This document shows positions 38,480 through 50,184 of a DNA stretch of 64,000 nucleotides, in pieces (positions within the stretch are counted from its first letter, which is position 1; each line of letters begins with the position of its first letter). The notes beneath the pieces are model-generated. The model was not told where the DNA came from. It saw only the letters and a program-made list of their open reading frames with translations, and ran no database searches. A program made the position numbers and the translations under genes. The stretch comes from Otis tarda (Eukaryota; Chordata; Aves; Otidiformes; Otididae): assembly GCA_026413225.1 (NCBI GenBank), contig CM048553.1, positions 129,646,190-129,710,189 of the forward strand, read 5' to 3'.

Positions 38480-41400
38480 CTTCCAAATTGAAGACTATCT
38501 ATAAGCAAATAACAGAAGTAAATATCAGGGAGGAAGACAGCTACTTTAACCATATTGGCACAAGAATGAATTTCTATACACTTGTTAACAACAACTTTAA
38601 ATTGAAAACTGTAAGAACGTTTCTATCAGAGCTGTAATGCTCAGAAATATCTTCCCAGCAGGAACAGAGGGAACAAAGACTATGACCTGTTGTAGGTGGA
38701 GCCTGATCGCCTCATGAAGCATAATTCAATTTGTAGGTGTAGCAGGTGATCATACTTTATGACTTTGGAGGTGTTTCAGGTGTAGTTGAGGTTACTTCAT
38801 CCCTATGAAAGCCCATTCAAATCAGTCAGCCAATTCTCAATGACTTAAACGCTATTTGGATCAGACTTGGAAGTTTGTTCTGCTCTTCCTTTCATTTCTG
38901 TTTCACTAGGTTGTATTTTAAGACTGAAATAAATTGAGTTATGTGACAATCCTTCATAGAAACATATGAACATCCACTTCTTTACTCATTAACATAACAA
39001 ACTGGTCTTCATAGTATTCTGCTGCCCACAGGAAACATAGTGTCCAAAACCTTTTTTTCCTAAGACTTCAGGTCAATCAAGTCTACAGAAATGCAGAGAG
39101 TCAGCAGTAAGTGTACACCTTCTGCCTGTGCAAGAGGAGAATATGGTTTGGCTGGGGTGGTCTTCCTCAGCAGTGGGGAGGTCTACCCTTACCTGTTAGT
39201 AGGTTGGATCATGGAGAGCTGGGAAGGGGTCCTTCAGCTGTCCTGCAGTGGGTGGTTATGTGAGAGAGCAAAATGAGCATTCATAAAGCACATGAGAGAG
39301 TGGAGGAAAAGGGGAAGTGAGGAGAGCAAAGGCAAGAAGGAGGGAGGTAGCAGCTCCTCCTTATGTGCCAGGGGGAGATAGCAGTAGAACTGAGGGGAGC
39401 TTGTGGATCCTTGACGTTCTACAGCAACTGCCCTCCTGCACTGGCCAGGAGGAAGACATACGGGTAGATGAAGGCCCCACAGAGCCCAGGAAGATCAACC
39501 CCCTAAGAGAACCTACAACCTTATTGCTCTAAGAGCTATCCACAAAACTGTTTAGCTTGGCAAGTGAAAGCTCCCCATCATTTATTTTCACAAACAGGCC
39601 TACAGATTAAATGGTTGATTCCTGCTGCATCCTGTAAAGACATCATAAGAGCTTTTTACTGCTAATGATTGGGAAGTACTTAAGCACTGTTAGGATGGAA
39701 GACAAAAGATTAAACAGAAAGGACTTTCTCTGCTCCAGTTTTCACCCTTAAAGCTGGAGTGTTTAGCTTCATGAAATTCTTCTCCCATATGTCTAAGGAC
39801 ACCAGGAAGATGGTAGGAGTGCTTTTCTGGATGCTCAAAACCCAGTCCCAGGTCCTGAGCCCTGTCAATGATCGAAAGCTGTCCATCAGTTGTGTCAGCT
39901 CTGCCTTGAGATAAAGACTAATAGAGACCAGGTCTGGGGAGAGAGAGCAGAGGGAAGCTTGGAAAAAGAACAGAATATTTTCTTCAAGCCAAAACTTTTA
40001 AAATATATATACATACTGGGGAATTTTATGTTAGTTAATCCTCTTCTGCAAAAAAGCAATGATTCACCAGAAATTTACAAGTTATCAATTAGTACAAAAG
40101 TTGGCCCATTTTCAGTTGGAAAGCCAATGTAACTTGCTGATTTACAGCTCATGTCTTGGATTTAAGCTTGGCTAGACATGTATTTTAGCAATATAGCTTG
40201 ATTTTTGAAAAAAAATATATTAAACAAACCCCCAAGTAGAATGACTGGATTCAGAAGGAAGACTAAAAAAAAATGTGATTTATTGGCAAAGATCACATGA
40301 CATTTTCTTAGCCATTAAGATGGAAACAGAACAGACTGGATGCCTGCCAGTCCTAGAAGTGTGGAAAATTAGATGCCATTTTGCACACAAATCAATACAG
40401 TAAGTGGGAAATCTCAGGTCTCCCAAACTCTCTGCAAATCTAGCTGCTAATTGACTCAATTAATCTCTGATCCTGTTTCCACAAAATTATATGCTTAGAA
40501 TAAGGAGAGACTGGCAGTGTTGTGGATGATTAGAGAATATTGCTTTAATGAGCCTTGCTAAGCCGTGAGCAGTTAACTGACCATTAATCTTCAGAAGGAA
40601 AAGGACAGGCTCTGCACTTACAGCAAGGGGAAGAAGAAATTCTGGCAACAAAGAAAGCTTTTAAAGAACTGCTAAAAATGTAATTAGATGCACTGATGAT
40701 TATTATAACCGTTTTCCATCTGCAGCATGTGCTAACATTCCTTCACTAAAATCCACCTTCGTTCCTTATGCAGGCCATGAATTCTGCACAGATTTGCTCT
40801 CTGAAGGCATTAATGCTGCCCAACTCTTTTCTGAATACATCCAGACACAAGGTGTGTCAGTGGAGGGTACTCTGAGCAACAGTTCAGTAGACAAAATGTA
40901 AAAATAGGTACAGCACAAAGAGCTATTACTGCACATACAAACTGTGAAACAAAGGTGAAGATGAGGATGAGGACACTACACATTTGCTTGGAAATGAACT
41001 ATGCACTAAAAGGGGATTGGGATTGCCTCTGCTTTCTGTATACATAGGCAAACCCAGGCATCTTACTGTATTTACCTGTGGAGCTACAGAGGACACAGAG
41101 GAAACTACTACAGGAAGGGAAAGGACAGCTAAGGGTAATTGTAATAGGATTTCTATATATAGTAAGGATGTGAAGCTACTTTTAGCACTTACTCATTCTT
41201 TCCTGGTACAGGATGACAAACCGTCTGATGTTTCTTCAACAGCATTTTAGAATAGAACAATTTTGAGGCTTTATTAGATTATTAGTTTATTAAATATCAC
41301 ACATTAGATACTAGGCCATTAAAACAAACAGAGACCATGGATATGAGGCTGAATTATAAAAGTTCAAGAAACAGACCCTAAAAGAATGGAGATAGAGGTA

Positions 41401-42574
41401 CAGCAAGAGAGGTAAAGCAAGATTTCTGTACAGATTATTTTTTCTATTACCCCAACCTAGAAATTAAATTATTTATGTATTTACTCTCAACTGCTTAAAA
41501 TATATCCTTCCACAAAGCTTATCCAGGTTATAGCCTGATCATTGGCTGTTACCAGTAACGAATACCTAGGGGCAGATTATGATTTTAGAAAATTTAGCAT
41601 GAAGAGTTTCTGCTGTGCACCAGCTAGGGACTAGATGATTTTTATTTATCATTTGTATAGCTCCAGGAATATGCACGGAGTTTTCCATGACAAAGGAAAA
41701 GGTCAACTGCTGATCTGAAGAGTCTAAAATTGTAATGAGGCATAGCACCTTAAAGCCATGATAAAGCACAGGAGGACAAGAGTTTCACTGGTGTCAGTGC
41801 ACAGTATATATAGCTCACTGACTGCTTTTTTACACAAACACATACAAAAATGCATCAGCTAATGTGCTTGTGAATACTACTCAGCATTGGAGGGAACCAT
41901 CAAAGGGAGTACTCAAAAGACATGAGGGGTGGGAATTTGTCATTGTATTATATTATACAGGATGATATTTCTGATTCTGTAAGACATTAAAAACGTAGCT
42001 TATCAGTTTGGCAACTAACTCCTTGCTGCAGTTGTGCTTAGTGCAAGCCAGGAGGAAACAAAGTCTGATCCCAGCAAATGCATGTGCTATTGAATGGCAA
42101 AGACACTCTGTGAAATTGAGTGTCTTACATTGACTATGCATGTCTGTCCTTTCCATGACACTATTTCAGGACTGTTAATATTACATTATTTATTTGTGCT
42201 TTGGAATAGCAAACTATGTGACATAGGAAGCTGCATTTGATTTGTGTGGTCTATCAAAATAGAATATACTGATCTCATCAGTAGTCTCACCAAGTCACCC
42301 ACCCACACATACACTGTCCCCTCCACCCTCTTCACCAGCTGCCTAACATCACTTTCTTGCCCTTCCCTTCCTCTTTTCCCATCTGCATTCTTTTATGATG
42401 GCTTGATGTGACATATTATAGACCTCTATTTTTCTAGAGGTGTTGAGACCTGTGGAGCTCTCACTTAAGCAAAGCTACAAATTATTTTACAAATTATTAT
42501 GAGGGACCAAGTTTTGCTTTTTTTAATATCCACAGCCTCTGTGCTGCAGCCTCCAGTGTGACTGAAAACAGAAC

Positions 42575-42600
42575 CTGTGTCTGTGTGTGTCTGTATGTAT
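42575..42600. repeat. TG-rich simple sequence
   Basis: An interrupted tg repeat (ctgtgtctgtgtgtgtctg) runs into tatgtat. It is short and imperfect. Confidence 0.7.
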
Positions 42601-45424
42601 CAGCCTTACACAGCCGTATTCAAACTTTTAATGTTAGCAAGAAGGTTTTCTAAGCATGTGTCTTTTGGCAAATGTTAACTATCTGCTTCAAATAGCAGTC
42701 CAAATAGCTATTAAGCCTATGAGGAGGCTTTCTAATGAATTAGACTTTGTCATTCAACTCAGAGAGAAGACAAAATCTCATAGGACTCATGCTTTCCTCA
42801 GCTTAGTCTTTACTTTCTTGCAGACAATCCCTTGCAAAAAAAACTACATTCCTTCTAATTATTTTACCGCTCCTTCTCATGGAGACTGACCTCTGCAGTG
42901 TCTTGTCTCATGACACAGTTGTCTTTCATATCTTGAGATTTACTATAGGGCATGAAAGTATGGGATACTTCTTGTTCTTGAAAGAAGCAACCAAGAGGAG
43001 AAGGGTGAGAGAGGTGTTTTCTCTGGGGTATGTGAAACAGAGTCAGAACCAGGTAGGATGAATGACAACTGTGACAAACCTATCTTCAAAAGTTCTGATC
43101 AATTGAATGGGATTTCTCTACCAGATGCCCTAATAAAGTCTGGAAATGGGTATGGGCAGAACGACACAGATTTCAAAGTGAAGCATAGTGTTATATTTTG
43201 TAAAGATAATTTTTGTATGTCTTCGCTAAATTGTGTCACTAACAATGTGCTTTTAAACCATCAAACCAAACATACATGTACAATAATGACAAATTAAAGC
43301 TGCAACTGAAGGTGGAGGAATTTTTCCTTTTGAAGCTGAATTTATTGCTTTAGGAAGACATCGGATTGATGGATCTTAAAGTGCTCTATTTATTCACAGA
43401 AGAAGTGACAAGCTTCCCTTCAGTGCAGCTTTCTTCATATTCTCAAAAAGAGCAGCCCTGCACATCTACTTACAGCTGTGATAAATATTTAAGACACAAG
43501 GTCAGAAATATACTGTAATTTGTCTGGTGACAATGTTCTATTCAGATAACTTTATATCTTTCATATCAGATGATTAATGACCTTGTGGCTTTAGGTATGT
43601 GCTGTAGAGTGACAGTTCTACAATGTAAATATATTCGAAGGCTCTGAAAATGAATTATCTGCTCCAGCCAATGGCAAGCAAGTCCATATGCCATGGGGAA
43701 ATATCATACTGCACCAAAGACAGCTCAGAAATGTCAGTTATTTATTTTTCGAACCACAGTTGCTAAAAGGAGCTGTTTAGTGAATACAGTGGTAAGCAAG
43801 TAGCTTTTAGCCCTGCTTCAAACACAGAGTACTTTAATGAAGCCCCCAGTTTTTCTCACAGGTCCTCTTTGTCTGTATCTCAAAAAGAAATAGCATATTG
43901 TTCTAAAAGAGCCCATCTCTCTGCCCCAGCGTATCTCTTCCTATCTTTTTGTCTTTTGAGCCTCATCTGTTCCCAGCTCATGCTTGCCTCTGCCCTTCAG
44001 CAAGCGCAGTCAATCCCTCTGCTCATCCCAGGCTGCGTTAATAGCTGTTATCTCCTGGCATTAACCACCGTCGCTGGACAGCACAGCTGAAAGGGAAAAG
44101 CTTTCCATGACTCTGCAGAATCCTAACACCCGATTCCTTCTTTCCATGCCAACCCACTCAGACAACCCCACTGCACAAGCACTGCGAGCGCAGTTCCTCC
44201 AGATCCCTGCCACAGGTCTCCATGCTGGAAAAGTCTGCATTCATCTGATTTCCTCGTGGTTTTCTAAATTTCCTTTTGGATATGGCCTCTCAATCTTTGT
44301 GAGGTTTGCCTATCAGTGATTTATTTCCACCATATCAATAAAGCTTATGAAGAATGAGCATGCAAAAGTTTATTCTGTTATGATAGGACTTCATTCTCTT
44401 GTTTAAAGTTAGAAAAGCTCAAAACAAATGTTTGGGAAATAATTTTTGGTAAAGAGACTTCTCATTGCCTGATACAATATATTCTCCTTGTCAGCTTTCG
44501 GGTAACAAAGAAAGAAAGGTGTCTGTAAGAAAAAGAAAAATGTTGTTAGCAATCGGCCTAGTACAGCATGGAAGAAGCTGTAAGAGAGTCTCAGAAAATT
44601 CCAAACAGTAGATATTTCCTGAGTAGTCTTTTTTATTGTAATTGTGTTTCGTTCTTATTTTCATTCTGGCCATTCTCAGTTCCAGGAAACCCTTTCCATA
44701 GTTATTCATCTTATCTGCTAAATTGTTTCATTCCAAAGTGTGTTTGAATTTATTATCTGTATTACCACTTGACACACATACAAAAAAAAAAATGGTAGTC
44801 CTCAGATAGAATTTATAGTTATGATAATTTTGCTATGGTTTTTTACTTTCTGTGCTAAAATCAATTTCTGCCATATCTGCCAAGTCAGCAGGTGTGACTT
44901 TCAGTACTTTGTGGTAACAAGATGTTCTTCTACATGGAACATAAAACTGGTCTTCAGAGTGGAAATTTTTAAGCAGTAAAATAAAACTAAAAATTATAGT
45001 AACTGCTTTCTACCTGTTATATTATTTATTTATGAGCCACTCTCCTCTTTTTATGTGTTTGTTGGGGGAATTCTGAAAAGTAGTGAAAGCTATAAATCAG
45101 CTAGAAATTGCTGATTTTAATCTAGTTAGTCCAGAAGTAATAGTATTGAAGATGTGGTAGCATGGGATTAGGTTTACCAAAGAACTAATCCTTCAAAGTT
45201 GCTCTATATCCCGAGGTTGCTAGCCCCACATCTTCAGCGCAATGCCCTGGAGTTCTGCATGCAAATCACTGCTGGAAGGGAAAAATAAGGCTTTTCTGAC
45301 TAATTGCTATCAAAAATGAGCCTAGAACTTAAATGTCAAGAAAAAAAATATTTCTGACCCATCCACTAGTAGTGAAACATTGTGCAATTCAGATTAGCAG
45401 CATTGAAGCTGCAGCTTGAGCCAG

Positions 45425-46700
45425 CACAAGGGGGTCTTTACTGGTTAGATCAACCACCAGCAATCCAAGATCTCTCAGAACCCTGGGAAAGTCTGCAGCA
45501 AGAAGTACTTACCCTTGGTGGAAGAGAATCAGATTAAGGAACATTTAATCAAAGTGGACATACACAAGTCAATGGGACCTGATGGGATGAATCCACAAGT
45601 GCTGAGAGTCCCAGATGATGTCACCACAAGGCCACTCTCAATTTGAAAAGTTGTGGTGATCACAAGAGGTTCCTGTGGACTGGAAGAAAGCAAACGTGAC
45701 TCATATCTTCAAGAAGGGAAAGAAGGAGACAATACAGATTGGTCAGCCTCACCTCAATCCCTGGGAACATCATGGAGCAAATCATCCTGGAAACTGTTTC
45801 CAACTGTATTAAGAACATGAAGGTGACTGAGAGATGGAGTTACAAAGGGGAGATCATGTTTAACTAACCTGTTAGCTTTCTACAATGACATGACTCTCTC
45901 AGTGGATGTGAGGAGAATAGTGGATCTTAATAAGGCTTTTGATGCTGTCTGGCATAACACCCTCACTGACAAACTAATAAAATACAATCTACATAAGTGG
46001 GCAGTGAGGTGGACTGAAAACTGCCTGAACTGCCAGGTCAAAGGGTTGTAATCAGTAGGACAAAGTCCAGCTGGAGACCAGTCACAAGTGGTGTACTCTA
46101 GGTGTCAATATTAGGGCCAGTACTGTTTGACATCTTCATCAATGACCTGGATGATGGGAAGGGGCACACCCTCAGGAGGTTTGTGGGTGATAAAAAATTC
46201 AGAGGAATGGTCTATACATCAGAGGGTTGTGCTGCCATTCAGCAAGACCTTGACAGGCTGGAGAAAGGAGCCAACAGAAACCTTGTGAAGTTCAACAAAA
46301 GAAAAATGCAAATACCTGCACCTGGGGAGGAACAACCCCAGGCACCAGTACATGCTGGGGGCTGACTCTCTGGAAAGTAGCTTTGCAGCAAAGGAACTTG
46401 GGGTCCTGGTCCAAGTTGAACATGAGCCAGCAATGTACCAAAGAAGGCCAACAGCATCTGGACTGAGTTAGGATGAGTGTTGCTAGCAGGTTGAGGGAGG
46501 TGTATGTACAAATACCTGATTGGGGGAGTGGATAAAGAAGATACAGCCAGACTCTTCTCAGTGGTGGCCAGTGACAGGACAAGAGACAATTAGCAATAGT
46601 TAAAAAACTGGACATTCTTTTTAAACTTAAGAAGAAAGGTGGGTTTTTTTACTGCTAGAGTGATCAGTCACTGGAACAGGTTGCCCATGGAATTAAATTG
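45425..46700 (+). mobile_element. Old, internally deleted CR1 LINE copy (plus strand)
   Basis: Conceptual translation in shifting plus-strand frames follows CR1 ORF2 in order: GPDGMNPQVL (45578 onward), WKKANVTHIFKKG, the KAFDAV remnant of reverse transcriptase block A (about 45925-45960), ILGPVLFDIFINDLDDG (46110 onward), a damaged active site, AAIQQDLDRLEKGA, then SVVASDRTRD and VISHWNRLPM-like sequence near the end. The opposite orientation and different wording from the copies at 10.8 and 47 kb point to another, older CR1 subfamily. The 3' UTR and octamers are not recognisable. The sequence from about 46700 to the next CR1 at 46752 does not align clearly. Confidence 0.88.
45530..46700 (+). 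pseudogene. Decayed CR1 ORF2 (reverse transcriptase)
   Basis: This is the coding remnant of the plus-strand CR1. It is interrupted by stops and frameshifts; the longest open piece is 87 codons at 46102-46365. In block A the residues just before KAFD, which include the catalytic Asp in the intact copy, are missing (VDLNKAFDAV), consistent with a deletion of about 15 bases. The FADD active-site box reads FVGD. Near 46490-46515 the text jumps from the CR1 region reading SRLREV to the region reading YKYL, so roughly 80-90 codons seen in the intact copy are absent. It is non-functional and clearly much older than its neighbour. Confidence 0.85.
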
Positions 46701-46751
46701 GCAAGGTAGAATTTGGCCATTCCAACAGGTGACTCAGATCACCAGAGTCCA

Positions 46752-46950
46752 CATAGAATCATAGAATAGTTAGAGTTGGAAGGGACCTTTAAAGGCCATC
46801 TAGTCCAAGAGCAAAGAGCAGGGGCATCTCCAACCAGATCAGGTTGCTCAGAGTCCCATCCAACCTGGCCTTGAATGTTTCCAGGGGTGGGGCATCAACT
46901 ACCTCTCTGGGCAACGTGTTCCAGTGTTTCACCACCCTCATTTAAAAAAA
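46752..46950 (-). mobile_element. Older minus-strand CR1, 3' piece (interrupted by a younger CR1)
   Basis: The piece begins with two catagaat octamers and a CR1 3' UTR, continues through the end of ORF2, and stops at tttaaaaaaa (46941-46950). That point matches the gtaaaaaa tract about 200 bp into the younger copies. The next base starts a second, complete set of octamers belonging to the younger element. The continuation of this piece lies at about 50185-50310, more than 3 kb away. It is more diverged than the younger copy, for example accagatcaggttgctcagag with different flanking bases. Confidence 0.88.
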
Positions 46951-47045
46951 TCATAGAATCATAGAATCATAGAATGGTTAGAGTTGGAAGGGACCTTCAA
47001 AGGTCATCTAGTCCAACCCCCCTGCAAGAGCAGGGACATCCCTGA
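46951..47045 (-). promoter_or_regulatory. CR1 3' UTR with terminal octamer repeat
   Basis: The sequence between the ORF2 stop (TAG at 47048-47046) and the element end holds the conserved CR1 3' region and three exact copies of catagaat (46952-46975). In CR1-clade elements the 3' end and octamer repeat are known to act as the recognition site for the element's own reverse transcriptase during target-primed reverse transcription. The three exact copies here, against two in the older relic at 46752, fit its younger age. Confidence 0.8.
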
Positions 47046-49997
47046 CTAGATCAGGTTGCTCAGAGCCTCATCCAGCCTGGCCTTGAACACTTCCAGGGAT
47101 GGGGCATCCACCACCTCTCTGGGCAACCTGTTCCAGTGCTCTACAACTCTCATTGTAAAAAATTTTTTTCTAATATCTAATCTAAACCTACCTCCTTCTA
47201 ATTTAAACCCATTACCCCTTGTCCTATCACAACAGGCCCTACTGAACAGTTTCTCCCCATCATTCCTGTAGGCCCCCTTGAGGTATTGAAAGACCGCTAT
47301 CAGGTCTCCCCGGAGCCTCCTCTTCTCCAGGCTGAACAGCCCCAACTCTCTCAGCCTGTCCTCATAAGAGAGGTGCTCCAGCCCTCTGATCATCTTGGTG
47401 GCCCTCCTCTGGACCCTTTCCAACTGGTCCATGTCCTTCTTGTGTTGGGGGCTCCAGAACTGGACGCAGTACTCCAGGTGGGGTCTCACCAGGGCAGAGT
47501 AGAGGGGCAGAATCACCTCCCTTGACCTGCTGGCCACGCTCCTCTTGATGCAGCCCAGGATGCGGTTGGCCTTCTGGGCCGCAAGGGCGCATTGCCCGCT
47601 CATGTTGAGCCTCTCGTCCACCAGCACTCCCAAGTCTTTCTCCTCAGGGCTGCTCTCAATCCATTCTCCGCCCAGCCTGTATTTGTGCCTGGGATTGCCA
47701 CGACCCAGGTGCAGGACCTTGCACTTGGCCTGGTTGAACTTCATGAGGTTGGCACGGGCCCACCTCTCCAGCCTGTCAAGGTCCCTCTGGATGGCATCCC
47801 TCCCATCCAGAGTGTCGACGGCACCACACAGCTTGGTGTCATCGGCGAACTTGCTGAGGGTGCACTCTATCCCACTGTCCATGTCGCCGACAAAGATGTT
47901 GAACAGGGCCGGGCCCAACACGGACCCCTGAGGGACGCCACTCGTGACCGGTCTCCACTTGGACATTGAGCCGTTGACCACCACTCTCTGAGTGCGGCCA
48001 TCCAGCCAACTCCTTATCCACCGAGTGGTCCATCCATCGAACCCATGCCTCTTTAGTTTAGAGAGAAGGATGTCATGCAGGACAGTGTCAAAAGCTTTGC
48101 ACAAGTCCAGGTAGACGATATCCATTGCCCGTCCCTTGTCCACCGATGCTGTTACCCCGTCATAAAAGGCCACCAAATTGGTCAGGCACGATCTGCCCTT
48201 GGTGAAGCCATGTTGGCTGTCACCAACCACCTCCTTGCTCTCCATGTGGCTTAGCATGGTTTCCAGGAGAATCTGCTCCATGACCTTGCCAGGCACAGAG
48301 GTGAGGCTGACCGGCCTGTAGTTGCCCGGGTCTTCCTTACTCCCCTTTTTAAAAATTGGGGTTATGTTCCCTCTCTTCCAGTCATCGGGGACCTCACCAG
48401 ACCTCCACGATTTCTCAAATATGATGGCCAGTGGCTTGGCAACTTCATCCGCCGGTTCCTTCAGGACGCGCGGATGGATCTCATCAGGCCCCATGGACTT
48501 GTGCACCTTCAAGTTCCTTAGATGGTCCTGAACCTGTTCTTCGAGCACTGTGGGCGGTTCTTCATCCTCACAGTCCCTGCCTGTGCCTTCCACAGCTTGG
48601 GTGGGGAGACAAGAGCCCTTATCAGTGAAGACTGAGGCAAAAAAGTCGTTGAGTACCTCAGCCTTCTCCACATCCCGGGTAACCACGACACCCGTTACCT
48701 TCCGGAGGGGGCCTACATTCTCCTTGGATTTTCTTTTGTCCCCTACATACCTGTAAAAGCTTTTCTTGTTACTTTTTATATCCCTGGCCAGATTCGATTC
48801 CATCAGGGCTTTAGCCTTCCTCACCCTATCTCTGGCCGCTCGCACAGCCACTCGGTAGTCCTCCCAGGCTACCTGTCCCCGCTTCCACCCTCTATAGGCT
48901 TCCTTCTTTACTTTCAGTTGGTCCAGGAGCTCCTTGCTCATCCACGCTGGCCTCCTGGCCTTTTTGCCCGACTTGTTCTTCATCGGGATGCACCTCTGCT
49001 GAGCTTGGACGAGGTGCTCCTTAAATATGGACCAACTTTCCTGGGCCCCTCTTCCCTCCAGGGCCGCCTCCCATGGCACTTTGCCCATGAGGTTCCTGAA
49101 GAGGCCGAAGTCCGCCTTCCTGAAATCTAGGGCAGAGAGCTTACTGTGCAGTTTCCTCGCCGCCCCGTGGATCTTGAATTCCACCGCGTCATGGTCACTG
49201 CAGCCAAGGCTGTCCGTCAGTTTCACGTCCCCCACCAGCCCCTCCCTGTTGGTGAGCACAAGGTCCAGCATGGCACCCCTCCTTGTCGGCTCCTCTATCG
49301 CCTGCAGGAGGAAGTTATCGTCCACACATTCCAGGAACCTCCTGGACTGCCTGTGCCCTGCTGTGTTGTCTCTCCAACAGATGTCAGGGTGGTTGAAGTC
49401 CCCCATGAGGACCAGGGCTTGTGACCGCTGTGAGGCTGCTCCTATCTGCCTATAGAGCGCCTCGTCCGCTCTGTCTTCCTGGCCAGGTGGCCTGTAACAG
49501 ACCCCCACTGTAACATCCCCCGTCCGTCCCTGTCCTCTGATCTTGACCCATAAGCTCTCTGTCAGCTCCTCCCCCATCCCCAGGCGGAGCTCCACGCACT
49601 CCAGCCGGTTGCTGACATAGAGAGCGACACCCCCTCCTCGTCTTCCCTGCCTGTCTTTTCTAAAAAGCCTGTACCCCTCCATGTTGACGCTCCAGTCGTA
49701 AGAGCCGTCCCACCACGTCTCCGTGATGCCAACAAGGTCGTAGCCCTGCTCGCGCGCACGCATCTCCAGTTCTTCCTGTTTATTCCCCATGCTGCGTGCG
49801 TTGGTATAGAGACACTTCAGCAGGGTCCTCGATAAAACCGACTTGCTGGCTGGAGTGACAGGTGTTCTTTTGTATTGCAGATTAGGTTTATTTGCACCTA
49901 CCTGCGATCCCTCCCTGACTTCTGGGCGCTTGGTGCTGGCACTGGCGCCATGCCGATAGCCGTGGGCTGAACTGTGCTCCCCCTCCCCCAGCAACAC
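47046..49997 (-). CDS. CR1 ORF2 polyprotein: APE endonuclease plus reverse transcriptase (intact)
   Basis: The 983-codon frame is uninterrupted. Residues about 60-275 form an APE-type endonuclease with the expected landmarks: Asn66 in LYTNARSM, Glu93 in TETWWD, Asp200 and Asn202 in GDFNHPD, LDLVLTN at 244-250, and Asp268-His269 in SDHD. A linker (about 285-490) is rich in Lys and Arg. The reverse transcriptase follows: [10 protein letters not shown] (503), [20 protein letters not shown] (545-564), HGFTKGRSC (596), block [10 protein letters not shown] with Asp631, [10 protein letters not shown] (687-696), and the active site FADD (717-720). A conserved CR1 C-terminus ends in [10 protein letters not shown] and [17 protein letters not shown]. 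The enzyme nicks target DNA and copies CR1 RNA into the genome. The first codon listed is GTG, overlapping the ORF1 stop as TAGTG. There is no in-frame ATG before codon 70, which lies after Asn66, so initiation is unclear. All catalytic residues I can identify are present. Confidence 0.93.
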   Translation of the reverse strand: MLLGEGEHSSAHGYRHGASASTKRPEVREGSQVGANKPNLQYKRTPVTPASKSVLSRTLLKCLYTNARSMGNKQEELEMRAREQGYDLVGITETWWDGSYDWSVNMEGYRLFRKDRQGRRGGGVALYVSNRLECVELRLGMGEELTESLWVKIRGQGRTGDVTVGVCYRPPGQEDRADEALYRQIGAASQRSQALVLMGDFNHPDICWRDNTAGHRQSRRFLECVDDNFLLQAIEEPTRRGAMLDLVLTNREGLVGDVKLTDSLGCSDHDAVEFKIHGAARKLHSKLSALDFRKADFGLFRNLMGKVPWEAALEGRGAQESWSIFKEHLVQAQQRCIPMKNKSGKKARRPAWMSKELLDQLKVKKEAYRGWKRGQVAWEDYRVAVRAARDRVRKAKALMESNLARDIKSNKKSFYRYVGDKRKSKENVGPLRKVTGVVVTRDVEKAEVLNDFFASVFTDKGSCLPTQAVEGTGRDCEDEEPPTVLEEQVQDHLRNLKVHKSMGPDEIHPRVLKEPADEVAKPLAIIFEKSWRSGEVPDDWKRGNITPIFKKGSKEDPGNYRPVSLTSVPGKVMEQILLETMLSHMESKEVVGDSQHGFTKGRSCLTNLVAFYDGVTASVDKGRAMDIVYLDLCKAFDTVLHDILLSKLKRHGFDGWTTRWIRSWLDGRTQRVVVNGSMSKWRPVTSGVPQGSVLGPALFNIFVGDMDSGIECTLSKFADDTKLCGAVDTLDGRDAIQRDLDRLERWARANLMKFNQAKCKVLHLGRGNPRHKYRLGGEWIESSPEEKDLGVLVDERLNMSGQCALAAQKANRILGCIKRSVASRSREVILPLYSALVRPHLEYCVQFWSPQHKKDMDQLERVQRRATKMIRGLEHLSYEDRLRELGLFSLEKRRLRGDLIAVFQYLKGAYRNDGEKLFSRACCDRTRGNGFKLEGGRFRLDIRKKFFTMRVVEHWNRLPREVVDAPSLEVFKARLDEALSNLI

Positions 49998-50184
49998 TAG
50001 TTTAAAGCCCTCCGGACAAGTCTGGCAAGCCTACGTCCAAGCACACTCTTGCCCTTCTCATTTAGGTGTACGCCATCCTGCCCTAGCAGCCCGGGCTTCT
50101 CAAAGCATGCCCCATGGTCAAGATACCCAAAGCCCTGGCTGTAACACCACTCCCTGAGCCATGAGTTGACTTGCCAGATACGCC
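49997..50184 (-). pseudogene. CR1 ORF1, C-terminal esterase remnant (5'-truncated)
   Basis: About 60 codons remain of ORF1, ending in [12 protein letters not shown] and TAG. The segment contains QDGVHLNEKGK, which matches block V of SGNH/GDSL esterases, with Asp and His spaced as D-x-x-H. An esterase domain in ORF1 is an established feature of CR1-like elements; its exact role in transposition is not settled. The nucleophile-Ser block, the Gly and Asn blocks and the rest of ORF1 are missing because of 5' truncation. The reading frame continues upstream without a stop into the older CR1 ([18 protein letters not shown] at about 50185-50236). This gives a 79-codon chimeric open frame created by the nested insertion. 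The stop codon overlaps the first ORF2 codon by one base. Confidence 0.85.

Larger units (their letters stand above)
37901..45424. other. AT-rich noncoding stretch, no gene recognised
   Basis: Open frames are all under 90 codons and carry no known motif. Small local duplications lie near 37980-38007 and 38445-38479 (listed separately), and a purine-rich tract near 39290-39360. A TG-rich tract lies at 42575-42600. Confidence 0.5.
46951..50184 (-). mobile_element. Young CR1 LINE with intact ORF2, 5'-truncated in ORF1
   Basis: The element reads right to left. From its 5' side it contains the last ~60 codons of ORF1, a complete 983-codon ORF2, and a 3' UTR of about 95 bp ending in three catagaat octamers (46952-46975). 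The 5' UTR and most of ORF1 are missing, so reverse transcription probably stopped about 3.2 kb from the 3' end, as is usual for LINEs. The left edge abuts tttaaaaaaa and the right edge abuts ttatatccagtctgaa. Those two flanks belong to one older CR1, so this element is nested inside it. No target-site duplication is visible. The absence of any disabling change in ORF2 points to recent insertion. Confidence 0.95.

Noticed and set aside
46952-46975. catagaat tandem repeat as a microsatellite
   Set aside because: It is the terminal octamer repeat of the CR1 3' end and is explained by the mobile element.
47056-49455. Several plus-strand open frames of 65-142 codons over the 47-49.5 kb region
   Set aside because: They are antisense shadows of the intact CR1 ORF2, caused by its GC-rich codon usage, and carry no independent domains.
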